A DNA stretch of 64,000 nt from Glutamicibacter soli (GCF_003309065.1 NZ_POAF01000007.1:186001-250000), one strand, 5' to 3'; shown: positions 44,969 to 53,517, numbered from the stretch's first letter. Translations and numbers: made by a program. Notes: generated by a model from the letters alone, not told the origin.

Positions 44969-45573
44969 GGCGCACCGCCGCACAGCGCGTCCTTGGCCCG
45001 GCGCAGCGCGGTGGAAATCCTCGCGTCCAGGAATCCGTGCTCCAGCTCCGCCACGGCGTCCCCGGCGGACAGCGCCGCATCCGCGCGCAGCTCGATCCCG
45101 GTGCCGGGAAGTGTCTTCCGTCCCAGCAGCTGCAGGTCCTGCGGGTTCAGCCGCACCGCGCACACCGGCTCGGTGCCTGACAGCTTCGCTGCGCGTTCCA
45201 TCGCCGCGCGGGCGGCGAACTGCTCATCGCACAGCACCTGCCCGATGATCGCTTCGGCCAGTTCCACGGCCGCCGCAGTCAGCGCAGCGGCGGATTCCTG
45301 CGCCGGCGGAACTGCCAGCGCGGCGACGGCCCGGCCGGCGGCGCGCAGGGCGGCCAAGGCCTGGGCCTGTTCCTCGGCCTGCCGGGCCTGGGCCTGGGCT
45401 GCCTGCAGCTGAACGGCTTCGCGCTGGGCCCGGGCCGCCTGTTCCGCGGCCCGGATCCCCGTCGCGTAGCCCTCGGCGTAGCCGGTGGAACGCGCGTGCG
45501 CCATGACCTGTTCCTGCGGCGCGGAGTCCAGGGAGCGGAAGGCCACGGGACGGAAATTCTGTTCAGGAGACAA
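44965..45573 (-). CDS. fliH: Flagellar assembly protein FliH
   Basis: A 202-residue regulator of FliI. It has a short N-terminus, a GYAEGYATGIRAAEQAARAQ motif of the FliH GxxxG type, a long Ala/Gln-rich coiled coil (about 45-95), and a C-terminal domain like the V-ATPase E subunit (VELAEAIIGQVL, VRLNPQDLQLLG, LEHGFLDARI). It overlaps fliG by 11 bases and fliI by 4. Confidence 0.92.
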   Translation of the reverse strand: MSPEQNFRPVAFRSLDSAPQEQVMAHARSTGYAEGYATGIRAAEQAARAQREAVQLQAAQAQARQAEEQAQALAALRAAGRAVAALAVPPAQESAAALTAAAVELAEAIIGQVLCDEQFAARAAMERAAKLSGTEPVCAVRLNPQDLQLLGRKTLPGTGIELRADAALSAGDAVAELEHGFLDARISTALRRAKDALCGGAP

Positions 45574-46585
45574 AGTCGTCTCCGTCGCCGCGTCGGACGG
45601 TGATTTCGCCGCTGGCTTCCAGCGCGCGGATCTGCTGCACGATATCGGCCCGTGCCGCCTCGACTTCGGAGACCCGCACCCGGTCCATGACCGCGATTTC
45701 CGAGTCCAACAGCTCAGCGGTGCGTTCGGAGATGTTCTCGCGGATGACCGCTTCCAGCTCGTCGGCCGCGCCCTTGAGCGCGAACGCCAACGTCGTGGCG
45801 TTGACTCCGCGCAGCACCCTTTGGATGTCGCGGCGCTCGAAACGCAGCAGGTCGGCGAAGGAAAGCAGCCGCGAGGTGACCTCCTCGGCCAGCGCGGCGT
45901 CGAATTGGCCCAGCGAGGCGAGGATCTCCTTTTCCACGGCGATATCCGAACGGTTTATGATGTCCACGAGCGGCTGGATGCCGCCCACCTGTTCCACCGG
46001 TTCGTGGCGGGCGACCAGGCTGCCGGTGCGCCGCTTGAGCTCCTCGGAGACCACCCGGACAGCTTCGGGCACCGCGGTGCCCATGGTCGCCAGCGCCGCG
46101 GCGATCTGCGTGCGCAATTGCGAGGGCAGCCCGGCGAGCACCTGCGAGGCGACCTCGGGGCGAAGGTAGCCCAGCACCAGGGCCGCGGTCTGCGGCAGCT
46201 CGCCGTCCAGCAGCGAGATCAGGTGGGCCGCATCGGTTCCTTCGAGAAACTCGAAGCTGCTGCCGGCGGTCGAGGAGGACAGCCGGTTCATGACGATGGT
46301 CGCCTTCTCGTTGCCGAACGACGCTTCCAGCAGGCCGGAGGCCGCGTCACGGCCGCCGACCAGGCTCGCGGTGGCCAGCTCGTGGACTTCCCCCAAGGTG
46401 CGCTGGATGACCTCGTCGTCCACCCGCCGCAGGCGCAGCAGCTCGGCGGCGATCTCCTCCGATTCGAATTCGTTGAACTGGCGCATCACCTCGGCGGCCT
46501 GATCCTGGTCCAGCTGCATCAGCACCACTGCGACCTTCTGGATTCCGCTCAGTTCACGGGGCGTGCTATCTGTTTCCTGGCTCAT
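45563..46585 (-). CDS. fliG: Flagellar motor switch protein FliG
   Basis: A 340-residue C-ring protein. Marks: LSGIQKVAVVLMQLDQDQAAEVMRQF at the N-terminus, the EHPQ-equivalent LAHLISLLDGELPQTAALVL region in the middle, and the torque helix with charged residues in FADLLRFERRDIQRVLRGV, each quoted in part. The normal FliG three-domain layout and length are present. It overlaps the fliF stop as ATGA. Confidence 0.96.
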   Translation of the reverse strand: MSQETDSTPRELSGIQKVAVVLMQLDQDQAAEVMRQFNEFESEEIAAELLRLRRVDDEVIQRTLGEVHELATASLVGGRDAASGLLEASFGNEKATIVMNRLSSSTAGSSFEFLEGTDAAHLISLLDGELPQTAALVLGYLRPEVASQVLAGLPSQLRTQIAAALATMGTAVPEAVRVVSEELKRRTGSLVARHEPVEQVGGIQPLVDIINRSDIAVEKEILASLGQFDAALAEEVTSRLLSFADLLRFERRDIQRVLRGVNATTLAFALKGAADELEAVIRENISERTAELLDSEIAVMDRVRVSEVEAARADIVQQIRALEASGEITVRRGDGDDFVS

Positions 46586-48192
46586 GCATCACCCTTTGAA
46601 TCCATCAGGCTGCGCAGGTGCTGGGCCATCTTGGCGGGGTTTTGCGCGGCCAGCGCGCTCAGTTCTTCGCGTTTGGTCTGGGCGTCCAGCTGCTGAACGT
46701 GCGGCGTGCTGACGGTGGCGGGGATCTGGCTGATGGTGGTGGTCGGGGTGTCGGCCACGACGGATACCGCCGCGCTGGGCTCGCGCAGGCTGCGCAGATC
46801 CTGCAACTCGCCCAAATCCACCAGCTCGCTGCTGCGCCGGTTGCGGCGGCGCAGCAGCAGGTAGACGGCCAGCAGGACCAGCACCAGCACGATCGATCCG
46901 GCGATGACCAGGGTGCGCAGCAGCTCCGCGTCCCGTGCGGCTTTCGCGGCGTCGGAGGCCTCGGTCAGCGCGTTTTGCGCCGCGGTCGCCGATTCGGTGC
47001 TGAACGGCAGCACCGAGACGTTGATGGTGTCCTTGCGCCCGGTGTCGATTCCGGCGGCGGCGCTGATCATGGCGGTCAGCTCCTGCACGTCCAGGCCGGA
47101 GGCGGCCTGCGCGTCCAGCGCAACTGAAACGCTCTGCCGGTTCAGGTTCCCGGAAGGCACCAGCCTGTTCTCGGTGACCTTGTTGACCGCGTTGGTCCGG
47201 TCGGTTTCGGAGGAGGTGAACGTCCCGTCCTTGGCCTCGCCGCTGGGCACCGCGATGTTATCCGGACCCAGGACACCCGCTTCGCCGCTGCCGTTGCCGC
47301 TGCCCTGGTAGTCTTCCTTCTTGCTTTTTTCAGCCAATACCGGGTTGTCCTTGGGTGCGCTGAAGCTTTCCTCGGTCCGCTCCGCGGATTCCAGCGACAC
47401 GTCGGCGGCCACCGCCACGGTCGCATTGCCGGGGCCGACCACGCGGTCGAGCATCGTCTGGATCATGGAGCCCACACGCTGCTCGTACTCCGAGGCCTGC
47501 TTGCCGGCAGATCCCTCCACGCCAACGCCGGCGGCCGAGAGCAGGGTGCCGTTCGAGTCGACGACGGAGATGTCGGCAGGCTTCAGTCCGTCCACCGCGG
47601 CGGAGGTGAGGTGCACGATGGCCTGCACCTGGTCGGCGGTGAGCGTGGTGTTCGGCTTGGGCTGGACGAAGATCGACGCGGTCGGGGTGGTCGCGGAGTC
47701 CACGAACACCGTCTGCTCCGGGATGGCGAGCTTGACCGACGCCATGCTGACCGAGTCCAGGGCCATGATGGTGGAGGCCAGTTCGCCCTCCAGCGCCCGC
47801 TTGTAGGTCACGTCCTGCTGGAACTCGGAGGCCGTGACACCCATCTGGTCGAGCAGCGAATAGCCGCCGGCGCCCGCGGTGGGCAGGCCGGCGGTGGCGG
47901 CCTTCAGCCGCGCTTCGTACACGTTCTCCTGCGGGACCAGGATGGTTCCGCCGGCGCCGGTGATTTCATAGGGCACCGCGTCGGCCTGCAGCTGCTCGAC
48001 GATGCCCGACGCGTCCTCGGCGGAGAGCCCGGTGAACAGCGGCGTCATCTTCGGCTGGCTGGCGAAACTCACCAGCGCGACGGTTCCCAGCACCACGATG
48101 GCCAGGCCGATGACGGCGATGGTGCGCTGGGCAAGGGTGAAACCGCGGATGCTTTCTCCGAGCTTCACCAGGGCTTTGGGCATGGTTGCCAC
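46582..48192 (-). CDS. fliF: Flagellar MS-ring protein FliF
   Basis: A 536-residue MS-ring protein. TM1 is at about 24-44; ring-building motifs TPLFTGLSAEDASGIVEQL and EGELASTIMALDSVSMASVKLAIPEQTVFV follow. The second TM is near 435-455 (VIAGSIVLVLVLLAVYLLL), and the C-terminal FliG-binding tail includes NPAKMAQHLRSLM. It shares one base with the fliE start. Confidence 0.96.
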   Translation of the reverse strand: MATMPKALVKLGESIRGFTLAQRTIAVIGLAIVVLGTVALVSFASQPKMTPLFTGLSAEDASGIVEQLQADAVPYEITGAGGTILVPQENVYEARLKAATAGLPTAGAGGYSLLDQMGVTASEFQQDVTYKRALEGELASTIMALDSVSMASVKLAIPEQTVFVDSATTPTASIFVQPKPNTTLTADQVQAIVHLTSAAVDGLKPADISVVDSNGTLLSAAGVGVEGSAGKQASEYEQRVGSMIQTMLDRVVGPGNATVAVAADVSLESAERTEESFSAPKDNPVLAEKSKKEDYQGSGNGSGEAGVLGPDNIAVPSGEAKDGTFTSSETDRTNAVNKVTENRLVPSGNLNRQSVSVALDAQAASGLDVQELTAMISAAAGIDTGRKDTINVSVLPFSTESATAAQNALTEASDAAKAARDAELLRTLVIAGSIVLVLVLLAVYLLLRRRNRRSSELVDLGELQDLRSLREPSAAVSVVADTPTTTISQIPATVSTPHVQQLDAQTKREELSALAAQNPAKMAQHLRSLMDSKGDA

Positions 48193-48497
48193 TAGGCTTG
48201 CATCCTCATGATCTCGTTGAAGGCTTCCACGCCGCGGTTGCGGAAGGTCGCTGCCGTTTCAAGGGCCAGCGAGGCGCGCGCGGAGGCCAGGGTCGCGGTA
48301 TGGATGTCGGCCAGTTCGCCGGTGACTGCCTTGAGCGACAGGTCGTTGGAGGTCGACTGCAGCTGCTGCACCTCGGCCAGCGCGCTGCCCAGCGTGGCGG
48401 CAAAGGCCGAGCCGTCGCTGCTGCGGGGTTCCGCCTGGCGGTAGCCGGCAGGGGTTGTCGGGGTGGTGGCCGACACGGGGCTGATCTCGAAGTTCAT
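48192..48497 (-). CDS. fliE: MS-ring/rod junction protein FliE
   Basis: A 101-residue protein linking MS ring and rod. The C-terminal part VQQLQSTSNDLSLKAVTGELADIHTATLASARASLALETAATFRNRGVEAFNEIMRM is the family signature (only key segments matter: HTATLASARAS and AFNEIMRM). It sits between flgC and fliF, the standard place, overlapping flgC by one base. Confidence 0.95.
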   Translation of the reverse strand: MNFEISPVSATTPTTPAGYRQAEPRSSDGSAFAATLGSALAEVQQLQSTSNDLSLKAVTGELADIHTATLASARASLALETAATFRNRGVEAFNEIMRMQA

Positions 48498-48889
48498 TAC
48501 TGGCCACGTCCAATCTGCAGGGCGGCTTGATAGCTTTCACGGGCGCGGTCGACCACGGCGGCGTTGACCTGGTAGCCGCGCTGGGCAAGGATCAGGGAGC
48601 CCATCTGTTCCGACAGGTCGATATCGGGATAACGCACGTTGCCATCGGCATCGGCCAACGGGTGGTCCGGCTCGTGCACGATCCGGCCCTCGGCGTCGCC
48701 GCGTTCGATGCCAGCGACGTACACCCCGTTGGCGTCGTCCCCCGCCCGCGCCAGGACGTACTGGGCGCGAAAAGCCTCGTCGTCGGTGCTGCGCGCGGTG
48801 TTGGCGTTGGCCAGGTTGTCCGACACCGCGTCCAGCCACTTGCGGTGGACGGTCAGGCCGGTTCCGGCGATTCCGATGGCGTCGAACAT
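48497..48889 (-). CDS. flgC: Flagellar basal-body rod protein FlgC
   Basis: A 130-residue proximal rod protein. The N-terminal helix is IGIAGTGLTVHRKWLDAVSDNLANANTAR (NLANANT motif) and the C-terminal helix is LSEQMGSLILAQRGYQVNAAVVDRARES, both in part. The usual VLARAGDDANGVYV-type GVxV strand is in the middle. It overlaps flgB by one base. Confidence 0.95.
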   Translation of the reverse strand: MFDAIGIAGTGLTVHRKWLDAVSDNLANANTARSTDDEAFRAQYVLARAGDDANGVYVAGIERGDAEGRIVHEPDHPLADADGNVRYPDIDLSEQMGSLILAQRGYQVNAAVVDRARESYQAALQIGRGQ

Positions 48890-49230
48890 CAGCTGCCCTT
48901 CAATGCGGTGCGGATGGAGCTGAAGGTGCCCGAAGCTGCCTGGGTCGCGAACTGGTAGCGCAGCATGGTGTCCACGTTGGACAGCGTCTCGGTGTCAAGG
49001 TTGACGTTCGAGCCGTCCAGCCGCGTGGGTTCCAGGGACCGGTTGGTGCTGGCGACGGCCTCGCCGCTGCCTTGCGAAATCGACGCGGCCAGCGCGGACT
49101 CGAAGTCCACCCGACGGGCTTGGTACCCCGGGGTGTTCACGTTCGCGATGTTGTTCGCGATGGCGCGCTGGCGCAGGGAGAGCGCGTTCAGGGCGCTCTC
49201 CATCGCTGCAGAGGTCACAGATTCAAACAA
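48889..49230 (-). CDS. flgB: Flagellar basal-body rod protein FlgB
   Basis: A 113-residue proximal rod protein with LSLRQRAIANNIANVNTPGYQARRVDFE, the rod signature, and a C-terminal SNVDTMLRYQFATQAASGTF helix. The frame is open to 49305, but a sigma-28-type promoter (-10 ending at 49317) would put the transcript start there. I place the start at TTG 49230 (LFESVTSAAMES), matching the usual MFESV opening, with TGGAG about 10 bases upstream. It is the first gene of the long leftward flagellar block. Confidence 0.93.
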   Translation of the reverse strand: MFESVTSAAMESALNALSLRQRAIANNIANVNTPGYQARRVDFESALAASISQGSGEAVASTNRSLEPTRLDGSNVNLDTETLSNVDTMLRYQFATQAASGTFSSIRTALKGS

Positions 49231-49316
49231 GACGTGTCGCTCCAGAGTCTTCAGCTGGGCCCATCCATGGGCAACGGGGCTTGCGAGCGATCCATGCTCC
49301 CCCATGACAGAAGCAA

Positions 49317-49343
49317 CTATCGGTTGCTTTGCGGGCCCGGTTA
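49317..49343 (-). promoter_or_regulatory. Sigma-28-type promoter of the flgB operon
   Basis: On the minus strand TAAC (49343-49340), a 15-base spacer, then ACCGATAG (49324-49317). The predicted leader to TTG 49230 is about 80 bases. Confidence 0.75.
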
Positions 49344-49353
49344 GCCGAATTCC

Positions 49354-49677
49354 CTAGCCAACCGCGTCAAGGTACACGGCGGCGTCCGCTGGCGGACGGG
49401 GCACGCTGTCAACGGCCCTGAGCTGGGCGGCGATGTCGTTTCTGCGTCGGGCGTAGGCATCGATCAGCTCGCCCAGCTGCCCCAGGACCTCGGCGGCGCG
49501 CTGGCGAAGCCGGACTGGAAGCGGCATTCCGGATTCAGGGGCCTTCCAGGCGGCGATGTCCAGGTCGACGAGCTGTGCGTCCACGTGCAGCGCGGCGGCC
49601 AGACGGGCGCAGCGGGCCTCAAGTTCGTCGAGCAGCTGGTCCCAGGTGCTGCACTGCGATGCAAGTACTTCAGCCAA
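49354..49677 (-). CDS. FliT-like small flagellar protein
   Basis: A 107-residue helical protein. The frame is open to 49899 but is antisense-type low-complexity above 49680; TTG 49677, overlapping the fliS stop and preceded by GCGGGGGTC, is the credible start. The product has helices WDQLLDELEARCARLAAAL and LRQRAAEVLGQLGELIDAYARRRNDI, the size and form of FliT-type filament-cap chaperones, which normally follow fliS. Sequence identity to FliT cannot be shown by eye. Confidence 0.6.
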   Translation of the reverse strand: MAEVLASQCSTWDQLLDELEARCARLAAALHVDAQLVDLDIAAWKAPESGMPLPVRLRQRAAEVLGQLGELIDAYARRRNDIAAQLRAVDSVPRPPADAAVYLDAVG

Positions 49678-50083
49678 CGTTGACCCCCGCGTGCTGCACT
49701 GCCGGGCCGCCTGGGGAAGCCGCGGCCTCGTGCCATGCTTCCTGCAGCGGCTTGAGCAACTCGATGGCCTGGGCGGTGAGCTGGATGTTGCGCTGGATGT
49801 TCGCATCGATGAGCAGCTGGGTGACGAAAACGTAGAGGGATCGCAGCCCCGCGCCGCCGGACCACGCCGAGTCGTCGAGGCTGGAGGACAGCTCGGCAAT
49901 GATCGCCTGGGCGTGCAGCAGGTTCTCTGCCGCTGCGCCCCAGTTCGCCGAGTCCTGGGCGCTCTTGGCCCGATGCAGGTCGACCATCAGCCGGTCGTAG
50001 AGCATGGTCAGCAGCTTGGCCGGGCTGGCGGAAAGGATCGCCTCCCGGTTTAGTTGCGCGATCTTCTGGGCAGGATTGAGCAT
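49670..50083 (-). CDS. fliS: Flagellin export chaperone FliS
   Basis: A 137-residue helical chaperone preventing premature flagellin polymerisation. The motifs AILSASPAKLLTMLYDRLMVDLHRAK and LYVFVTQLLIDANIQRNIQLTAQAIELLKPLQEAW (in part) are those of FliS. ATG 50083 has AGGAGAAATA upstream and overlaps the fliD stop (TAATG). The frame extends further upstream, but into fliD. Confidence 0.95.
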   Translation of the reverse strand: MLNPAQKIAQLNREAILSASPAKLLTMLYDRLMVDLHRAKSAQDSANWGAAAENLLHAQAIIAELSSSLDDSAWSGGAGLRSLYVFVTQLLIDANIQRNIQLTAQAIELLKPLQEAWHEAAASPGGPAVQHAGVNVG

Positions 50084-51387
50084 TATTTCTCCTTGGTGCT
50101 CGGCAGCGAGGCAAGTTGCGAAGCGAGGTAGGACTGCTGGGCGTTCATGTTGCTCAGCTGCACTTCCAGGGCTGAATAGATGCGCTTCAGGCTCGCTTCC
50201 CGGCTTTCCAGCCGGCGGTCCCAATTCAAGATCTGGTCATTGAGCCGGGTGATCGTCGTTTCCTGCCCCTTGATGCGCGAGCTGATGTCCCCGGAATACT
50301 TGTCGGACAGTTCGCTGCTGACAGTTTCCACGCGCTTGGCCAGGGTGGCGAAGGCCGACTGCACCCGCGCTGGGTCGGCGTTCAGCGCCTTGGTGAATTT
50401 CTCTTCGTCGAAATCGAGTTTTCCCTCTCGGGTGATCGAAATGCCGATTTCCGATGGCGAACGCCCGTCCACCGGCCTGATCGCCGCATCCGTGAGGCGC
50501 TGCGTGATGCTTCGGACCATGCTGTCGCCGGTGAAGATCATGCCGCTGGTGGCGCCACCGGTGCCGATGGTGACCGAGGAGTTGGCGGAGATGAAGTTCA
50601 GCAGTCCGTTCAGCGATTCCACCAGGGAGGAGGCTTCCTTGGCGGCCGCTGCCATGTCGCGCTGCACGGTGAGGGTGACCGGTTCGCTCGACGTCTTGGA
50701 AACGCTCACGTCGATACCCGGCATGAGCCCGGCGAAGGTATTCGACGCGGAGCTGACTGTCTGCTCCGCGGCGCTGCCGGCCCAGAGCGTGACCGTGGCA
50801 TCCTGCGCGGCACGGATCTGGGTGAGGGGAACGGCCGTGCCGGCCACTGAGAAGGAATTCGCCGCTCCGCTGGCGTCCGCGGTGAACTGCACGCGGTACG
50901 TTCCGTCGCCGACCGCGAATTTGACGGCCTTGACTCCCGCCTCGGAAGCGTTGACCGCGGTGATCACGTCGTCCAGGGACGCGGAGACGGCGGTGATGCT
51001 GTAGTCCTTGCCGGCCGAGCTCAGCGTGAAGGAGGAGCTGTCCCATTCGGTGAGCGGTCCGGTGACGGTAACCTGCTGCTGGGCGAGCTGGCCGACGGTC
51101 AATTCCAGAGATCCAGCCGCGGCCCCGTCGGAGGTCTTCACGGTGACCGAGTTTGAGCTGGATACCGAGGTGAATTTCTGCAGCGCCTCGGGTTTGGCCA
51201 GGGTGGCCGAAAGTTTGGCTACGTCCGCGACGCGGGTATTCAGCGACTGGAGCGCCGAGACCATGGTCTGTGTTGCGGTGACCCGATTTTTCAGCATGGT
51301 CTGGGGAATCGCTTCGACCTGCATCAGCGACTTGATGAGGGCGGCGGTGTCCAATCCACTGGCCAGGCCATCAAGAGAAATTCCCAC
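50083..51387 (-). CDS. fliD: Flagellar filament cap protein FliD
   Basis: A 434-residue cap protein (FliD/HAP2). The N-terminus SLDGLASGLDTAALIKSLMQVE is diagnostic, and the C-terminal coiled coil contains SRIKGQETTITRLNDQILNWDRRLESREASLKRIYSALE, quoted in part, ending near LSNMNAQQSYLASQL. It follows fliC after about 150 bases that contain a hairpin; no sigma-28-like box was found there, so read-through from fliC is likely. Confidence 0.96.
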   Translation of the reverse strand: MGISLDGLASGLDTAALIKSLMQVEAIPQTMLKNRVTATQTMVSALQSLNTRVADVAKLSATLAKPEALQKFTSVSSSNSVTVKTSDGAAAGSLELTVGQLAQQQVTVTGPLTEWDSSSFTLSSAGKDYSITAVSASLDDVITAVNASEAGVKAVKFAVGDGTYRVQFTADASGAANSFSVAGTAVPLTQIRAAQDATVTLWAGSAAEQTVSSASNTFAGLMPGIDVSVSKTSSEPVTLTVQRDMAAAAKEASSLVESLNGLLNFISANSSVTIGTGGATSGMIFTGDSMVRSITQRLTDAAIRPVDGRSPSEIGISITREGKLDFDEEKFTKALNADPARVQSAFATLAKRVETVSSELSDKYSGDISSRIKGQETTITRLNDQILNWDRRLESREASLKRIYSALEVQLSNMNAQQSYLASQLASLPSTKEK

Positions 51388-51432
51388 GGATACTGCCTCC
51401 CGGACTGTGAAAGATGATGTACGTGCCCGCGT

Positions 51433-51465
51433 GCCCGGAAAGGGCCTCTCGGCCTCTTTCCGGGC
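51433..51465 (-). terminator. Hairpin between fliC and fliD
   Basis: GCCCGGAAAG (51433-51442) pairs with CTTTCCGGGC (51456-51465); inside it GGCC/GGCC can also pair. There is no T tract, so it may attenuate or stabilise fliC mRNA rather than fully terminate. Confidence 0.5.
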
Positions 51466-51534
51466 GCGGGGCGCCAGGCTGCCGGATTCCGGCGCGCCGA
51501 CGCGCGCGGCCGGCAGCGGCTAGCCAGCGGGTGG

Positions 51535-52401
51535 TTAGCCCAGCAGCTTCAGGACGCCCTGGTTGGACTGGTTGGCCTGAGCGAGCATGGCGGTACCAGC
51601 CTGGGACAGGATGTTCGAGCGGGTGAAGTTCACCATCTCGCCGGCCATGTCCACGTCGCGGATGCGGGACTCGGCGGCCTGCAGGTTTTCGCGCGACACG
51701 TTCAGCGAGTTGATCGCCGATTCAAAGCGGTTCTGCACTGCGCCCAAGGCCGCGCGGCCACTGGACACGCTGGTGATGGCGGTATCGACGGTGCCGATGG
51801 TCGCTGCCGCAACCGAGGCCGACGCGAACCCGTCGGTGGTCACGATCGCGGCCTTCAAATCGGTGGCCAGGGTCTTGATGTCGATGCCGCCCTGGCTCAG
51901 ATCCAGCGAGATCTGGCTGTCGCCGCCGGTGCCGGCGCCGATCTGGAAGGACATGACGCCGTTGCCGGTTGAGCCGGCAGTGGCATCAAGCAGGTTGATG
52001 CCGTTGAAGTTGGTCGTGTCGCCGATGCGTCCCAATTCGTCGACCAGGGCGGTGACTTCGGTAGTGATGGCCTTGCGGGATTCCGCATTGTTCGAGTCGT
52101 TGCCGGCCTGTACTGCCAGATCGCGCACACGCTGCAGGATCGAGTGGACCTCGGTCAGCGCGCCTTCAGCGGTCTGGATGACAGAGATGCCGTCCTGGGC
52201 ATTGCGGGCGGCAACGTTCAGGCCGTTGACCTGCGAACGCAGGCCTTCGGAGATGGCAAGTCCGGCGGCGTCGTCTGCCGCGCGGTTGATGCGCAGGCCC
52301 GAGGACAGCTTTTCCAGCGACTTCGACAGGTCGTTCTGGGTGTTGGACAGGTTGCGGTGAGCATTCAGCGCCGCGAGGTTGGTGTTGATCTGCATACCCA
52401 T
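51535..52401 (-). CDS. fliC: Flagellin
   Basis: Filament subunit of 288 residues. The N-terminal D0/D1 region MQINTNLAALNAHRNLSNTQ, LEKLSSGLRINRAADDAAGLAISE and the C-terminal FESAINSLNVSRENLQAAESRIRDVDMAGEM, NILSQAGTAMLAQANQ are classic (in pieces). Only ~85 residues lie between, so D2/D3 are essentially missing: a short flagellin. ATG 52401 has GGAGGAAAACATC upstream; a second ATG two codons in is possible. It has its own sigma-28-type promoter and a leader with CsrA-like sites. Confidence 0.97.
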   Translation of the reverse strand: MGMQINTNLAALNAHRNLSNTQNDLSKSLEKLSSGLRINRAADDAAGLAISEGLRSQVNGLNVAARNAQDGISVIQTAEGALTEVHSILQRVRDLAVQAGNDSNNAESRKAITTEVTALVDELGRIGDTTNFNGINLLDATAGSTGNGVMSFQIGAGTGGDSQISLDLSQGGIDIKTLATDLKAAIVTTDGFASASVAAATIGTVDTAITSVSSGRAALGAVQNRFESAINSLNVSRENLQAAESRIRDVDMAGEMVNFTRSNILSQAGTAMLAQANQSNQGVLKLLG

Positions 52402-52409
52402 GATGTTTT

Positions 52410-52455
52410 CCTCCGTGAGAACGGGTGTTGTTTACCTAGGTCCGTCCATGGACCT
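52410..52455 (-). promoter_or_regulatory. Putative CsrA-binding sites in the fliC leader
   Basis: On the fliC (minus) strand AGGTCC-ATGGAC-GGACCT (52455-52438) forms a 6-bp hairpin with a hexaloop containing ANGGA. ACGGAGG (52416-52410) is a second ANGGA overlapping the Shine-Dalgarno. One hairpin site plus one site on the ribosome-binding site is the CsrA repression layout known for Bacillus hag. Confidence 0.6.
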
Positions 52456-52464
52456 CGTGAACAA

Positions 52465-52491
52465 CTATCGGCCGTACTCCGCGAGCGGTTA
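52465..52491 (-). promoter_or_regulatory. Sigma-28-type promoter of fliC
   Basis: On the minus strand TAAC (52491-52488), a 15-base spacer, then GCCGATAG (52472-52465): 10 of 12 bases match E. coli FliA consensus TAAA-N15-GCCGATAA. It lies 23 bases beyond the sigma-factor stop. Confidence 0.8.
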
Positions 52492-52514
52492 GCGGGATGC
52501 TTCCACCTCGAACA

Positions 52515-53333
52515 TCACGCAATATCCGCTGTCATCGGCGGACCGGTCCAGTCGTCCAAGCGTCCGCCTGTTGCCTGGCGGGCAAACTCGTCGAGGTAGC
52601 TGTCGCGCCGCGCCTGGGCGGACTTCGTGAGCTTGGGCTGCACGACGGGCGGCCGGTCGGTGAGGTAATGCGTCTGGATGGCTTCGTGCAGCAGCTTGAG
52701 GGCGACGGTGCGCTGCTGCGAAATTGCCGAATGCGTCACGCCCGCCTCGGCAGCAATCTGCTTGACCGTGGCGCCTTCGAAAAAGAGTCGGCGGATCAGG
52801 ATCTGGAGTTTCTGGGGCAGGCACTGCACGGCCGCATGGATCACGCTGATGCGTTCGCGGTGCAGGATGTTTTCCTCCGGGATTCCCATCTCGGACAGGA
52901 GGCTGTCATGCATGGTTTCCTCCAGCGCCACCACGCTGCGCTCGGCATCGGCCATCACCGCGCGCACGTCCGCGCTGCTCACGCCCATGGCGTCGGCCAA
53001 CTCATGCTCCGATGGCTGGCGTCCCAGAACACCGGTCAAGGCTTCCTGGACGTTGCGGGTTGCAGTGATTTTCTGGCGCGCCCCACGGGTCGCCCAATCG
53101 TTCGAACGCATATCGTCGGCAAAGGCACCCATGATCCGGCGGCGGGCGAAGGCGCCGAAAGGCACTCCACGGGAGGGGTCGAATGATTCGGCAGCGCTGA
53201 TCATCGCGATGGTGCCGATGGAGACGAGATCTTCGCGCGAAAGATGCGTCGCTTTCGAGCAAAGTTCAGCTGCTAGATATCCGACAAGGGGGAGGTTTGC
53301 CAAAACCAATTCATTGCGTGCTTCAAGCTCCAC
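52515..53333 (-). CDS. FliA/WhiG-type flagellar sigma factor (sigma-28)
   Basis: A 272-residue group 3 sigma factor. Region 2: NLPLVGYLAAELCSKATHLSREDLVSIGTIAMISAAESFDPSRGVPFGAFARRRIMGAFADDMR, of which LVGYLA, EDLVSIG and FDPSRGVPFGAFA are the key parts. Region 3: LTGVLGRQPSEHELADAMGV. Region 4 HTH: LPQKLQILIRRLFFEGATVKQIAAEAGVTHSAISQ (key part VKQIAAEAGVTHSAISQ). A ~45-residue C-terminal extension is unusual. It lies between fliC and divergent flgN and should read the TAAC-N15-GCCGATA promoters. No flgM is nearby. Confidence 0.9.
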   Translation of the reverse strand: MELEARNELVLANLPLVGYLAAELCSKATHLSREDLVSIGTIAMISAAESFDPSRGVPFGAFARRRIMGAFADDMRSNDWATRGARQKITATRNVQEALTGVLGRQPSEHELADAMGVSSADVRAVMADAERSVVALEETMHDSLLSEMGIPEENILHRERISVIHAAVQCLPQKLQILIRRLFFEGATVKQIAAEAGVTHSAISQQRTVALKLLHEAIQTHYLTDRPPVVQPKLTKSAQARRDSYLDEFARQATGGRLDDWTGPPMTADIA

Positions 53334-53517
53334 TGTGCCGGAGTCCTTTATCTCAGAGTGCGATTGGCTATGTGTCTACCCCAACTAGACAATCGGCCAC
53401 GCGAACTAACATTAGAACTACATGAGGGTTTTTGACAAACGCTATTTATGAGGCGTTTTCGGACGTATTGTCTCCGGTTTTTCGGGCCTTCGTAGGCGCC
53501 TGGCGACCCGGCGCCGC

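Noticed and set aside
44382-45163. N-terminal extension of fliI up to 45163
   Set aside because: The extension is fliH read in another frame; the ATG at 44968 overlapping the fliH stop gives a normal-length FliI.
52438-52455. The fliC-leader hairpin as a transcription terminator
   Set aside because: The stem is only 6 bp with no T tract and lies between the promoter and the start codon; an RNA-regulator site fits better.
53368-53400. Possible sigma-28-type promoter for the sigma gene itself (TCTA-N15-GCCGATTG on the minus strand)
   Set aside because: The -35 block does not match the TAAC shared by the other five sites; the -10 resemblance alone is too weak to list.
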